Source: Arcticibacter tournemirensis
GTDB taxonomy: Bacteria > Bacteroidota > Bacteroidia > Sphingobacteriales > Sphingobacteriaceae
Direction: 5' to 3'
Assembly (NCBI RefSeq): GCF_006716645.1
Contig: NZ_VFPL01000001.1
Span: 372,001-436,000, forward strand
DNA length: 64,000 nt
This document shows, one piece after another, positions 54,448 through 62,708 of the stretch; positions within the stretch are counted from its first letter, which is position 1; every line of letters starts with the position of its first letter. A program made the translations under genes and the position numbers. The notes below the pieces were generated by a model. It worked only from the letters and a program-made list of their open reading frames with translations, ran no database searches and was not told where the DNA came from.

Positions 54448-57078
54448 ATGAACCCTGGCGAAAGGATAATATCTGACTGGTTTGAAAAGAAAGGATGGAA
54501 ACAATTCCCCTTTCAGAAGGATATGCAGGATGCCTACCTTTCAGGATACTCAGGTTTGCTAAATGCTCCGACCGGTAGTGGTAAAACCTTCGCACTTTTC
54601 CTTCCTTTTGTAGCAGATTATATTAATCGTTATCCCGATGATTACCAGGTAAGGAAGAATAACGGCTTGCTCATGCTCTGGATAACCCCCTTAAGAGCGT
54701 TAACAAACGATATCCGCAAAGCCATGCAGACGGCTGTGGATGATATTGGGCTTCCATGGGTAATCGGCAGTCGCACCGGAGACACCTCTCAGAAGGAAAA
54801 GGATGCGTTAAGAAGAAAACAGCCGGAGGTGCTGCTTACTACTCCTGAGAGCCTCCATCTCATGATCGCTCAAAAGGACTATCCCAAACTGTTTAAGAAC
54901 CTTCAGGTTGTAGTAGCCGACGAATGGCATGAATTGCTGGGAACGAAACGGGGTGTTCAGCTGGAACTGGGACTATCGCGGCTGAAATGTGTTGCGGGAA
55001 ATGGGTTGTATGTTGCGGGTTGCAGGTTGCAGGATGAAGTTGCCACAGGTATTTCGCCCGCTATAAAGGAGCCTGCAAGTGATACCGCTCATTCAGCACA
55101 GCCCGCAATACAGAACTCACAACCAGCATCTCACAACCTACAACATGCGACTCACAACCCACAACCCGCAACCCGCAACCCACAACTCCGCATCTGGGGG
55201 ATCAGCGCTACGATAGGTAATCTGAGTCAGGCGGCAGCGGTATTGTTGGGCAATGATGTGCCTGAGGAAAAAATTAAGCTCATACGGGCGCACCTGGATA
55301 AAAAAATAGAGATCGAATCGGTAATCCCCGATAATATTGAGAAATTTTCGTGGACCGGACATCTTGGTATTAAGCTGTTACCGCAGGTGATGGAAATCGT
55401 TGCCAAAAGTAAAACTACGCTGATCTTTACCAACACGCGCTCACAATCGGAGATATGGTATCAAACTATCCTTGATAAATATCCGGAGTATGCCGGCATC
55501 ATGGCCATGCACCACGGATCGTTAGACAACGAACTGAGAAGCTGGGTGGAGGAGGCGCTTCACCGGGAAATGCTGAAGCTGGTGGTTTGCACCTCAAGCC
55601 TCGACTTAGGTGTCGACTTCAGGCCTGTGGATACGGTGATACAGATAGGCAGCCCGAAGGGGGTAGCGAGATTTATGCAAAGGGCGGGGCGAAGCGGTCA
55701 CCATCCGGGTGCAGTATCAAGAGCCTGGTTTGTGCCTACGCACTCTCTCGAGCTGCTGGAGGGAGCGGCTATCAAGCAGGCGATGGTGGAGGAGGTTTTT
55801 GAAAGCAGGGATCCGGTAGTTCTGGCTATGGACGTCCTGACCCAGTATCTCGTAACTCTTGCCGTATCCGACGGGTTCATCCCTAACGTGATATTCAAAG
55901 AGTTAAAAACCACCTACGCTTATGCTGATCTTCAGGAAAAGGAGTTTGGGCAGATCCTCGACTTCATAACCAAAGGTGGTAAAACGCTTTCGCAGTACGA
56001 CGAATATCTCAAAGTAGAGATAGAGAACGGCCTTTATAAGGTAAACAGCAGGCGTGTGGCCATGCGGCACCGGCTTACTATGGGAACGATCGTAAGCGAT
56101 GTGAGTATGAGGATCAAGTTCCTGACGGGCGGCTACCTGGGCTCTATTGAAGAAGATTTCATTTCAAGACTGAAAGTGGGAGATAACTTCTGGTTTGCAG
56201 GGAGAAGTCTGGAGCTGGTAAAGGTGAAGGATATGACCGCCTTTGTGAGGAAATCGAACAAGAGTACGGGAAGGATCCCGAGCTGGATGGGCGGGCGCAT
56301 TCCTTTGTCGTCTCAGCTATCGGCTATGTTCAGGAAGAAGCTCGACGAGGTGGCCCGGCATATAGAGAAAGATGCCGAGGTAAAAGCATTACGGCCCCTG
56401 TTTGATATGCAGGCCGAGCTTTCGCATCTGCCGCATTCTTCAGAGTTTCTGATTGAGAAGTTTGAATCAAAGGACGGTCATCACCTGTTCTTTTATCCTT
56501 TTGAAGGCCGGCTTGTACACGAGGGCATGGCTTCTCTTTTTGCCTGGCGCATTTCAAAAATTAAAGAGGCAAGTTATTCAATTGCTATGAACGACTACGG
56601 CTTCGAATTATTGACAGACGAAGATATTCCGTTGGAAAAGTCGCTTACATCGGGCCTGTTCTCTGAGGATAACCTTTTGGATGATATTCAGAATAGCCTT
56701 AATGCAAATGAAATGGCCAGAAGGAAGTTCAGGGATATTGCTCATATTGCCGGACTTGTATTCACCGGCTTTCCGGGTAAGGCAATGAAGAACCGCCATC
56801 TTCAGGCGTCAACCTCACTGCTTTTCAACGTCTTTAGCGAGTATGAGCCAGACAATGTGCTGGTACGGCAGGCATACAATGAGGCTTTACAGTTTCAGCT
56901 TGAAGAGTTCAGGCTTAGAGAAGCGTTACGGAGATTGCAAACCCTCAAGGTTGTTATCAGGCACTGCAGCCGGCCAACGCCTTTCGCATTTCCGATCATG
57001 GTAGACCGCCTGCGCGAAAAGCTTACAACGGAATCGCTTGAAGCAAGAGTGGCGAAAATGTCTCTCGATTACTCCTGA
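54448..57078 (+). CDS. Ligase-associated DEXH-box helicase with in-frame repeat insertion
   Basis: An 876-residue superfamily 2 helicase of the Lhr-core type. Motif I is TGSGKT (residues 42-47), then ITPLRALTND, motif II DEWHEL, motif III GISATIGN, IFTNTRSQSE, and motif VI QRAGRSGHH, followed by winged-helix and C-terminal domains of Lhr-like proteins (about 450-876). Residues about 182-244 are a low-complexity insertion (Gln, His, Asn, Pro, Ala, Thr-rich) lying between LSRLK and QLRIWGISATIGN, which normally nearly adjoin. It is encoded by an inverted repeat of intergenic type. The frame stays open, so the protein is probably functional with a disordered loop between motifs II and III. Confidence 0.93.
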   Translation: MNPGERIISDWFEKKGWKQFPFQKDMQDAYLSGYSGLLNAPTGSGKTFALFLPFVADYINRYPDDYQVRKNNGLLMLWITPLRALTNDIRKAMQTAVDDIGLPWVIGSRTGDTSQKEKDALRRKQPEVLLTTPESLHLMIAQKDYPKLFKNLQVVVADEWHELLGTKRGVQLELGLSRLKCVAGNGLYVAGCRLQDEVATGISPAIKEPASDTAHSAQPAIQNSQPASHNLQHATHNPQPATRNPQLRIWGISATIGNLSQAAAVLLGNDVPEEKIKLIRAHLDKKIEIESVIPDNIEKFSWTGHLGIKLLPQVMEIVAKSKTTLIFTNTRSQSEIWYQTILDKYPEYAGIMAMHHGSLDNELRSWVEEALHREMLKLVVCTSSLDLGVDFRPVDTVIQIGSPKGVARFMQRAGRSGHHPGAVSRAWFVPTHSLELLEGAAIKQAMVEEVFESRDPVVLAMDVLTQYLVTLAVSDGFIPNVIFKELKTTYAYADLQEKEFGQILDFITKGGKTLSQYDEYLKVEIENGLYKVNSRRVAMRHRLTMGTIVSDVSMRIKFLTGGYLGSIEEDFISRLKVGDNFWFAGRSLELVKVKDMTAFVRKSNKSTGRIPSWMGGRIPLSSQLSAMFRKKLDEVARHIEKDAEVKALRPLFDMQAELSHLPHSSEFLIEKFESKDGHHLFFYPFEGRLVHEGMASLFAWRISKIKEASYSIAMNDYGFELLTDEDIPLEKSLTSGLFSEDNLLDDIQNSLNANEMARRKFRDIAHIAGLVFTGFPGKAMKNRHLQASTSLLFNVFSEYEPDNVLVRQAYNEALQFQLEEFRLREALRRLQTLKVVIRHCSRPTPFAFPIMVDRLREKLTTESLEARVAKMSLDYS
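54988..55188. repeat. Inverted repeat inserted in the helicase gene
   Basis: The left arm (from 54991 to about 55032) is built of GTTGCGGG and GGTTGCAG units; the right arm (about 55125-55188) is built of CACAACC and CGCAACCC units, the reverse complement style. The centre (about 55033-55124) is unrelated. About 200 bases, keeping the reading frame. It resembles mobile intergenic repeats of this lineage more than coding sequence. Confidence 0.75.
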
Positions 57079-57126
57079 TATTGTAACATTTCACATTTTT
57101 GTTTATCATAAATTTTATTCTTCAGT

Positions 57127-59172
57127 ATGTATATGAAACTTATTAAATCACTAAGCATGGCAGCGCTTCCGGCCCTGATGTTTGCTGCATGTTCTCAAAA
57201 CAAAAGTTCATCAGGGGAAAACAAGAGAACTGTTTTTTTCGATAAGGCCGGAATGGACACCACCGTTAGTCCCGGCGAGAACTTTTTTCAGTACGCCAAT
57301 GGAGCGTGGTATAAGAATACCGAAATTCCGGCATCGGAGTCGGGATGGGGCTCTTTCTATGTCCTTTACGATGAGAACCTCAAGGATCTGAAAAAGATAC
57401 TGGAGGAGGCATCGAAAGATAGTAAGGGAGCGAATGAGCAAAAGGTAGGAGATTTTTATGTTAGTGGTATGGACACAGCTGCTATCGACAAAAGAGGTTA
57501 TGAGCCGGTAAAGCCATTGCTTGCCAGAATAGATGCTGTTAAAAGCCCTAAGGAACTAGTGAATTTTGCTGCCGGTAGTTTTAAGGAAGGCGAGTCATTC
57601 CTCTTTTCTTTCTTTGTAGGGCCTGATGACAGGATCAGCACGAAGAATGCAGTCAACTTTCAGCAATCCGGTTTGGGATTGCCTAACAGGGATTATTATT
57701 TTAATACCGATCCTGAGAACCAGAAGATCCGCAGGGAATATGTAAAATATATAGCAAAGCTGTTCACGCTTACCGGTACCGATTCGGTAGTCGCAAAGAA
57801 GAATGCGGATGCTATTCTTAAACTGGAAACAGAAATAGCCAAATCACACTTTACACCTGTAGAGCTGAGAGATCCGGTTAAAAACTACAATAAGTTTGCA
57901 GTAGCTGAATTTCAGAAACAGAACCCCGACTTCGACATGAAAGACCTTCTTTCAAGACTTAGTCTGAAGACCGATACCATCCTGGTAGGGCAACCGGGCT
58001 ATTATAAAGCGCTTGCCGGACTGCTTAAATCGCAGCCACTCGATCTATGGAAGAACAAGCTGAAGTTTGAAGCGCTGAGCTCTTCTGCCTCTGCTCTAAG
58101 CACTCCGTTCAGGAAAGCAAGATTTGATTTCTACGGAAAGGTTCTGAACGGTCAGCAAAAGGAGCAGGACCGCTGGAAACAAATGGTGAGTAAAACAGAC
58201 CAGGGCCTGGGCGACTTGCTTGGACAGCTGTATGTAGAAAGACATTTCCCGGCAGATGCAAAAGAAAGAATGCTGAAGTTGGTTGATAACCTTCAGAAGG
58301 TATACCAGTCGCGTATTGAAAAACTTGACTGGATGAGTCCTGAAACGAAGAAGAAGGCACTTGAAAAGCTGAATGCGTTTACAAAGAAGATTGGCTACAC
58401 CGATAAATGGAAGAGCTATGATGATGTTGAGATCAGCAGATCTAAATATTATGAGAACCTTCAATCGATCGCAAAGCATGACTATAAGGAGATGACCGGT
58501 AAGCTTGGTAAGCCCGTGGATAAAACGGAATGGTTTATGACCCCGCCAACTGTAAATGCCTATTACAATCCAGCTTTTAATGAAATAGTTTTCCCGGCCG
58601 GGATTCTTCGTTTCCCATTCTTTGACAACAATGCTGACGATGCAATCAACTACGGTGCGATAGGAGCTGTTATAGGGCATGAGATGACCCATGGTTTTGA
58701 TGATCAGGGCAGGCAGTACGACAAGGATGGCAATCTGAAAGACTGGTGGACGAAACAGGATGCTGAGAAGTTTACCAAAAAAGCTGATGGCGTAGTAAAA
58801 CAGTATAATAACTACACTGTCCTGAATAATCTGCATGTAAACGGACAGCTCACACTTGGTGAGAATCTGGCTGATATCGGCGGGACAGCCATTGCATACG
58901 ATGCATTCAAGCTGACCGACCAGGGTAAAAGTGATGGGAAGATAGATGGCTTCACTCCTGATCAGCGTTTCTTCCTTGCCTATGCGCAGGTGTGGCGTAT
59001 AAAAAGCCGCGACGAATTGTTAAGGACCCGTATCAGTACAGATCCGCATTCTCCGGAGATGTTCCGTGTAAATGGTCCCCTTTCAAACATGCCGCAGTTT
59101 TATAAGGCCTTTAATGTTAAGCCTGGCGACAAGATGTATCGCGCAGAGAACGAGCGCGTAAAGGTTTGGTAA
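57127..59172 (+). CDS. M13-family (neprilysin-like) zinc metallopeptidase
   Basis: A 681-residue exported lipoprotein-type peptidase (signal ending MFAACS, Cys22). The N-terminal M13 domain (SPGENFFQYANGAWYKNTEIP) is followed by the catalytic domain. Zinc-site motifs are GHEMTHGFDDQG with His518, Glu519 and His522, and ENLADIGG with the third ligand Glu579; NAYYNP and FPAGILRFPFF are also conserved. The C-terminal KMYRAENERVKVW matches the usual CxxW-type end without the Cys, as in other bacterial forms. It cleaves small peptides in the periplasm or at the surface. It stands alone downstream of the helicase. Confidence 0.93.
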   Translation: MYMKLIKSLSMAALPALMFAACSQNKSSSGENKRTVFFDKAGMDTTVSPGENFFQYANGAWYKNTEIPASESGWGSFYVLYDENLKDLKKILEEASKDSKGANEQKVGDFYVSGMDTAAIDKRGYEPVKPLLARIDAVKSPKELVNFAAGSFKEGESFLFSFFVGPDDRISTKNAVNFQQSGLGLPNRDYYFNTDPENQKIRREYVKYIAKLFTLTGTDSVVAKKNADAILKLETEIAKSHFTPVELRDPVKNYNKFAVAEFQKQNPDFDMKDLLSRLSLKTDTILVGQPGYYKALAGLLKSQPLDLWKNKLKFEALSSSASALSTPFRKARFDFYGKVLNGQQKEQDRWKQMVSKTDQGLGDLLGQLYVERHFPADAKERMLKLVDNLQKVYQSRIEKLDWMSPETKKKALEKLNAFTKKIGYTDKWKSYDDVEISRSKYYENLQSIAKHDYKEMTGKLGKPVDKTEWFMTPPTVNAYYNPAFNEIVFPAGILRFPFFDNNADDAINYGAIGAVIGHEMTHGFDDQGRQYDKDGNLKDWWTKQDAEKFTKKADGVVKQYNNYTVLNNLHVNGQLTLGENLADIGGTAIAYDAFKLTDQGKSDGKIDGFTPDQRFFLAYAQVWRIKSRDELLRTRISTDPHSPEMFRVNGPLSNMPQFYKAFNVKPGDKMYRAENERVKVW

Positions 59173-59183
59173 ATTATACTGTA

Positions 59184-59217
59184 TAAGCGACGTGTGCCAG
59201 AAGGCGCCCGTCGCTTA
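59184..59217 (+). terminator. Stem-loop after the M13 peptidase gene
   Basis: TAAGCGACG at 59184-59192 and CGTCGCTTA at 59209-59217 form a perfect nine-pair stem with GC-rich interior pairing, 12 bases after the stop codon. No T run follows, so termination is uncertain; it may protect the mRNA end. Confidence 0.45.
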
Positions 59218-59284
59218 CATAATGATTCATAGTTTTTATTATTGTGGCAGCTTATTTGCTAATATCAGGTAAATAAAGATATCT

Positions 59285-59476
59285 ATGAATTTAAAAAGAA
59301 CCTTTGGTACCATTTTGACAATACTGGGTGTTGTTGGACTTATATATGCCGCGATTGGTTTTGTTCAGGAGTCGGGAAGCTGGCGTGAGCTGGCAGTTTA
59401 TGGAGTGTTGGGAATTATATTCTTTTCTACCGGGATAGGACTTATAAGAAGTACAAGTGATGTAGCTAAGATGTAA
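59285..59476 (+). CDS. Small two-helix membrane protein, unknown function
   Basis: A 63-residue protein with two hydrophobic segments, TILTILGVVGLIYAAIGFV and YGVLGIIFFSTGIGLIR, and short charged ends. I do not recognise a named family, but short proteins of this design are common and conserved in Sphingobacteriaceae. It has its own terminator directly downstream and no co-directional neighbour close by, apart from the M13 gene 112 bases upstream. Function unknown. Confidence 0.6.
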   Translation: MNLKRTFGTILTILGVVGLIYAAIGFVQESGSWRELAVYGVLGIIFFSTGIGLIRSTSDVAKM

Positions 59477-59483
59477 AAATAAA

Positions 59484-59510
59484 GGGCTGACCTTACGGAC
59501 AGCCCTTTTT
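59484..59510 (+). terminator. Rho-independent terminator after the small membrane gene
   Basis: GGGCTG, a ten-base loop, CAGCCC, then five T. Starts eight bases after the stop codon of the gene at 59285; it may also serve the convergent NlpC/P60 gene in part. Confidence 0.8.
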
Positions 59511-59536
59511 ACCTTGGCAAGGTATAATTGATTGAA

Positions 59537-60079
59537 TTATAATTTCTCTCTTAATGACTCGATCAAACGGCCGCCCTTGTAATAATAGCGTTGCCAGTAA
59601 GATTCGTTGAGGTTGCTGATCATTACCCCTCTGCTGCTGGAAGCATGTGCGAATTTATTATTCCCCAGATATACTCCAACATGCGAAATAGCCCTGCTTC
59701 TGATCTTAAAGAATACGAGATCTCCCTCCTGCAACTCATCCTTACTTACTGGATTGACCATGCTGAAGATGTTGCGGGAGTTATTTCCTATAACCGTATT
59801 GAAAACCTTTTCATATAGCTCAAATGCAAAACCGGAACAATCGATCCCTCTTTTGGTATCACCCCCTAAACGGTAGGGCGTTCCCAACCAATCGTATACA
59901 AACTGATATAATTTAACATTCGATGTAGCAGAAACAGCTACTCCCATGATTTGCGAAAAATAATCTTTAGCAAGATTGTCCGGATCCTCGGTGGTTTTTT
60001 TGGTTGTTTGTGCCTGGGTTGACACATACGTTAACACAATTAGTATTGCTACTATTACTTTTTTCCCCATTCTAAACAT
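59537..60079 (-). CDS. Exported NlpC/P60 (C40) peptidoglycan hydrolase
   Basis: A 180-residue exported cysteine peptidase (signal to about STQAQ). The catalytic triad is visible: Cys81 in RGIDCSGFAFELY, His133 in SHVGVYLG and His145 in NNKFAHASS. The family cleaves gamma-D-glutamyl-meso-diaminopimelate bonds in stem peptides during cell-wall turnover. Domain length is minimal, with no SH3 or LysM modules. It is transcribed from a good minus-strand promoter at 60157-60186 and stands alone. Confidence 0.92.
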   Translation of the reverse strand: MFRMGKKVIVAILIVLTYVSTQAQTTKKTTEDPDNLAKDYFSQIMGVAVSATSNVKLYQFVYDWLGTPYRLGGDTKRGIDCSGFAFELYEKVFNTVIGNNSRNIFSMVNPVSKDELQEGDLVFFKIRSRAISHVGVYLGNNKFAHASSSRGVMISNLNESYWQRYYYKGGRLIESLREKL

Positions 60080-60156
60080 CGTTTATCAGTTAAACAACAA
60101 GACTTATAAACGCCCTCTTGTACTAATTAATGCACCCATTACTTGTACGAGCACTG

Positions 60157-60186
60157 CAAAGCTAAATAAATATTCCTCATCTGCAA
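60157..60186 (-). promoter_or_regulatory. Bacteroidetes promoter for the NlpC/P60 gene
   Basis: On the minus strand TTG (60186-60184), a 19-base spacer and TAGCTTTG (60164-60157) match the consensus spacing and sequence. The leader would be about 70 bases. Confidence 0.65.
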
Positions 60187-60535
60187 GGGCTTTCTGTCTA
60201 TTTTTAACAACTTTTAACAAACTTTCGTATGTCTTTCTAGACACCCAGCTCAAAAAAATCCTTTATTGTTTCAGTATACAGCTATGCCATAAATTATGTT
60301 TCAAAAAATATTTTTTTCTTTTGACACAAGTACTACCAGAGGTATTTTGCTGTATCGTGTTTGGGACTTCCGGCAGTCAGGTTTTACTTGATGTTCACCT
60401 GGTTATCGGGCGGGCGATAAGTTGCCGGACATGTTTGCTCATGCCTCTCGAATCGTTCCCGGCACCGACTTTTCAGTTTGTTGTGCTTCAGTCATTTCCA
60501 AGGTTGGTAGAACTATCATTATATCAGAAACAAGG

Positions 60536-60566
60536 TTTGAAAGTAATTGAACAAATTTTATATTTG
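60536..60566 (+). promoter_or_regulatory. Promoter of tRNA-Pro
   Basis: TTTG at 60536-60539, a 19-base spacer and TATATTTG at 60559-60566 fit the Bacteroidetes consensus exactly, 25 bases before the tRNA. Confidence 0.75.
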
Positions 60567-60591
60567 CACGGTAATCGGCATACAGCCGGTT

Positions 60592-60665
60592 CGGGATGTA
60601 GCGTAGCCCGGTATCGCGTCAGCATGGGGTGCTGGAGGTCGCAGGTTCGAATCCTGCCATCCCGA
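60592..60665 (+). tRNA. tRNA-Pro (anticodon GGG)
   Basis: A 74-base cloverleaf. Acceptor CGGGATG pairs with CATCCCG; D stem is GCG/CGC with the usual GG in the loop. The anticodon stem TCAGC/GCTGG closes the loop ATGGGGT, giving anticodon GGG with U33 before it, and the T arm contains GGTTCGAATCC. Discriminator base A; CCA is not encoded. It reads the CCC codon (and CCU by wobble). Its 3' end is the likely integration site of the element whose integrase gene starts 307 bases downstream. Confidence 0.93.
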
Positions 60666-60690
60666 CAAAAGCGATACCAATCGAAGTCGA

Positions 60691-60724
60691 AACCCCTTAA
60701 ATCGTATGATTTAAGGGGTTTTTT
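60691..60724 (+). terminator. Rho-independent terminator after tRNA-Pro
   Basis: A 13-pair stem (AACCCCTTAAATC with GATTTAAGGGGTT) around GTAT, followed by a T run. It ends the tRNA transcript and insulates the integrase gene. Confidence 0.85.
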
Positions 60725-60767
60725 ATTTTATTCCACCCCAATTCATTCAAGTTATATCAAGGAAAAT

Positions 60768-60939
60768 GTGCCCTATTCGGTGCCCCAAATTTTTAAAATA
60801 TATTTGGGCACAAATAGCATATTAAGTATTTGATAGTCAATTGATTACTTAGTTTATTTTGACGGTTTTTGGTACCCTTTAGTGTGCCCTAAAAATTCGG
60901 CAGACTTGCCCACAATGCAAAAGCCGCCAAAGACCGTCA
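60768..60939. repeat. GTGCCC repeats and inverted repeats before the integrase gene
   Basis: GTGCCC occurs at 60768-60773, 60780-60785 and 60884-60889, and inverted as part of TTTGGGCAC at 60803-60811; the copies at 60768 and 60884 are each followed by TTCGG after a short gap. The pair at 60780 and 60803 forms an inverted repeat. A second inverted repeat pairs GACGGTTTTTGG (60861-60872) with CCAAAGACCGTC just upstream of the integrase. Short repeated sites like these between attachment site and integrase often bind the integrase arm domain. Confidence 0.5.
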
Positions 60940-60972
60940 ATCTGATGCTATTGTAACTTAATAATTGACAAT

Positions 60973-62199
60973 ATGAAAACAGCGAACAGCACCTTTGGCG
61001 TTATCTTTTATCTTAGGAAGTATAAAGCCACCAATGACGGTAAGACCCCTATTTATGCAAGGATCACCGTAAACGGAAGTAGAATTGATTTATCTGTTAA
61101 ACGGACGATTGATCCCGATAACTGGAATGCCAATAAAGGAATGGCACGTGGTAGCAGAGAGGAAGTCGTAAAGCTGAACAAGTACTTAGAGCAGTATCGT
61201 TCGGGTATCGTGGAAAGCTACCAGGAACTTTTATTGCAGAAGAAACTTATCACGGCAGAATTAGTAAAGGAAAAATTTACCGGAGAAGACCAGGCGGAAT
61301 TTACTTTATGCAAATTGATGGAGTACCACAATGCAGAGCAATCCCAGGTGTTAGAGCAAGGAACGATGAAAAATTATTATACCACACAAAAGTATATTAA
61401 GGAGTTCATAGCGGAGCGATTTAAGACAAGTGATAAATACTTATCAGAATTAAGCTATAAGTTTATTACAGATTTTGAATACTTCCTACGTAACAGGAAG
61501 CCCGAAAAAGGGCAAAAGCCTTTAAACAACAACGGCTTAATGAAGCACATAGAAAGGTTTTGCAAGATGGTGAACCTTGCCGTTAGGCTGGAATGGTTAG
61601 ACCGTAACCCCTTTCATGCCTACCAGTTAAAGTTTGATAAGGTAGAACGCGAATACTTGACCAAAGACGAACTGGCAAGGATTGAAAAAAAGAAATTCAA
61701 CATTGTTAGGCTACAGGTGGTAAAAGACTTGTTCATTTTTAGTTGCTATACAGGTTTAGCGTATATAGATGTATTCAACCTAACCCCGGCAAATCTTATA
61801 GAGAAATCCGAAAACAACATTTGGATAGCCACAAATAGGCAGAAAACCAATGAGCCTGTAAGAGTACCGATACTGCCAAAAGCTTTAGACATTATCGAAA
61901 AGTACAAAGGCCACCCGCAGGCATTAGCAGAAGGGAAAGTGCTACCAACGTTGAGCAATCAGAAGTTAAACAGCTATTTGAAGGAAATAGCGGATATGTG
62001 TAACATCACCAAGCCGCTAACCTTTCATATTGCGCGGCACACTTTCGCCACAACGGTTACTTTGACTAACGGTGTACCTATTGAAACAGTAAGTAAACTG
62101 TTAGGTCATAGCAAGCTTACTACAACTCAAATTTATGCTAAAGTTGTCGAGAGCAAGATAAATGATGATATGGCTCTGCTAAAAACCAAACTATGCTAA
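60973..62199 (+). CDS. Tyrosine recombinase / integrase of a tRNA-linked element
   Basis: A 408-residue site-specific integrase of the Bacteroidetes type: an N-terminal arm-binding domain (GVIFYLRKYKATNDGKTPIY), a SAM-like core-binding domain (about 100-200) and a C-terminal catalytic domain. The catalytic box is HIARHTFATTVTLTNG, then LLGHSKLTTTQIYAKV with nucleophile Tyr388. At the position of the first catalytic Arg (usually TGLR) it reads CYTGLAYID, an Ala often seen in Bacteroidetes integrases. It lies next to tRNA-Pro and starts the arsenic island, so it should catalyse its excision and integration. It is followed by a clear terminator. Confidence 0.92.
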   Translation: MKTANSTFGVIFYLRKYKATNDGKTPIYARITVNGSRIDLSVKRTIDPDNWNANKGMARGSREEVVKLNKYLEQYRSGIVESYQELLLQKKLITAELVKEKFTGEDQAEFTLCKLMEYHNAEQSQVLEQGTMKNYYTTQKYIKEFIAERFKTSDKYLSELSYKFITDFEYFLRNRKPEKGQKPLNNNGLMKHIERFCKMVNLAVRLEWLDRNPFHAYQLKFDKVEREYLTKDELARIEKKKFNIVRLQVVKDLFIFSCYTGLAYIDVFNLTPANLIEKSENNIWIATNRQKTNEPVRVPILPKALDIIEKYKGHPQALAEGKVLPTLSNQKLNSYLKEIADMCNITKPLTFHIARHTFATTVTLTNGVPIETVSKLLGHSKLTTTQIYAKVVESKINDDMALLKTKLC

Positions 62200-62204
62200 A
62201 GGAT

Positions 62205-62240
62205 ATAGGGCTGCCAATTTGATTGTCAGCCCTATTTTTT
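62205..62240 (+). terminator. Rho-independent terminator after the integrase gene
   Basis: ATAGGGCTG, a 13-base loop, CAGCCCTAT, then five T. A nine-pair stem starting six bases after the integrase stop codon. Confidence 0.85.
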
Positions 62241-62277
62241 AATCTGTTGGGCATTCAATTTTGGGATAGGCGTAAAA

Positions 62278-62285
62278 TAAATTTG
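62278..62285 (+). promoter_or_regulatory. -7 box of the ars operon
   Basis: TAAATTTG fits TAnnTTTG. The predicted start point is near 62292, just before the palindrome at 62308-62319. The upstream TTG is not at ideal spacing. Confidence 0.45.
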
Positions 62286-62307
62286 GATGGTAAAAATATC
62301 CATCGTA

Positions 62308-62319
62308 ATATTGCAATAT
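62308..62319. promoter_or_regulatory. Probable ArsR operator 1
   Basis: The perfect 12-base palindrome ATATTGCAATAT lies between the -7 box and the arsR start codon, the usual place for ArsR autorepression. The same motif recurs, with one change, before the next gene. Confidence 0.6.
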
Positions 62320-62324
62320 AAAGT

Positions 62325-62654
62325 ATGGGCTTAACTAAAACAGAAATATTCACCGAAGAACAAAACAGGTTAGCTGTGATGCTGAAAGCTATCGCGCACC
62401 CTGCCCGTATCGCCATTTTACAGGAAATCATTAAATCAAATACCTGTATATGTGGCGATCTTGTAGAAGAATTGGGTTTAGCGCAGCCTACCATTTCACA
62501 GCATTTAAAAGAACTAAAAAATGCTGGACTTATACAAGGTACTATTGAAGGGGTTAGCGTTTGTTACTGCATTAACCCACCTGTTTGGAATGAGCTGAAA
62601 GAACAATTAGGCGGCTTTTTTGCAGCCTATGATTTGAAAGCCACCTGCTGTTAA
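62325..62654 (+). CDS. arsR: ArsR-family arsenic-responsive repressor
   Basis: A 109-residue winged-helix repressor. The helix-turn-helix is LVEELGLAQPTISQHLKELK (about 49-68). A metalloid-binding pair sits at its start in NTCICGDL, matching the CxC of the ELCVCDL box in classical ArsR, and two more cysteines form the C-terminus (KATCC). On binding As(III) or Sb(III) it should leave the operator and release the operon. It heads an arsenic operon with the DUF6428, arsN2 and phosphatase-like genes. Confidence 0.9.
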   Translation: MGLTKTEIFTEEQNRLAVMLKAIAHPARIAILQEIIKSNTCICGDLVEELGLAQPTISQHLKELKNAGLIQGTIEGVSVCYCINPPVWNELKEQLGGFFAAYDLKATCC

Positions 62655-62678
62655 AAAAATTTGATTACATTAATCGCA

Positions 62679-62690
62679 ATATTGCAATAA
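62679..62690. promoter_or_regulatory. Probable ArsR operator 2
   Basis: ATATTGCAATAA repeats 11 of 12 bases of operator 1, and overlaps the palindrome GCAATATTGC at 62676-62685. It lies 19-30 bases before the DUF6428 start, so the second gene may have its own ArsR-controlled promoter. Confidence 0.5.
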
Positions 62691-62708
62691 TATAATAATC
62701 ACAAAGCC

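Larger units (their letters stand above)
60080..60591. other. Gene-free stretch between nlpC/P60 and tRNA-Pro
   Basis: About 510 bases holding the promoter of the NlpC/P60 gene on the minus strand and that of the tRNA on the + strand. A long open frame crossing it on the + strand is not credible. Nothing else is seen. Confidence 0.6.

Noticed and set aside
54988-55188. Helicase gene as a pseudogene because of the repeat
   Set aside because: The frame remains open through the repeat and all helicase motifs follow it in the same frame.
58096-58836. Open frame of 246 codons antisense to the M13 peptidase gene
   Set aside because: The M13 catalytic motifs lie on the other strand in the same region, so this is a shadow.
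59976-60833. Open frame of 285 codons on the + strand over the NlpC/P60 start and tRNA-Pro
   Set aside because: It runs antisense through the N-terminal part of the NlpC/P60 gene and across the tRNA and its terminator, and shows no domain or signal. Chance open frame.
60691-60939. CRISPR array near the integrase
   Set aside because: The short repeats are six to nine bases, in both orientations and unevenly spaced, with no regular repeat-spacer pattern. No CRISPR array is seen anywhere in the window.
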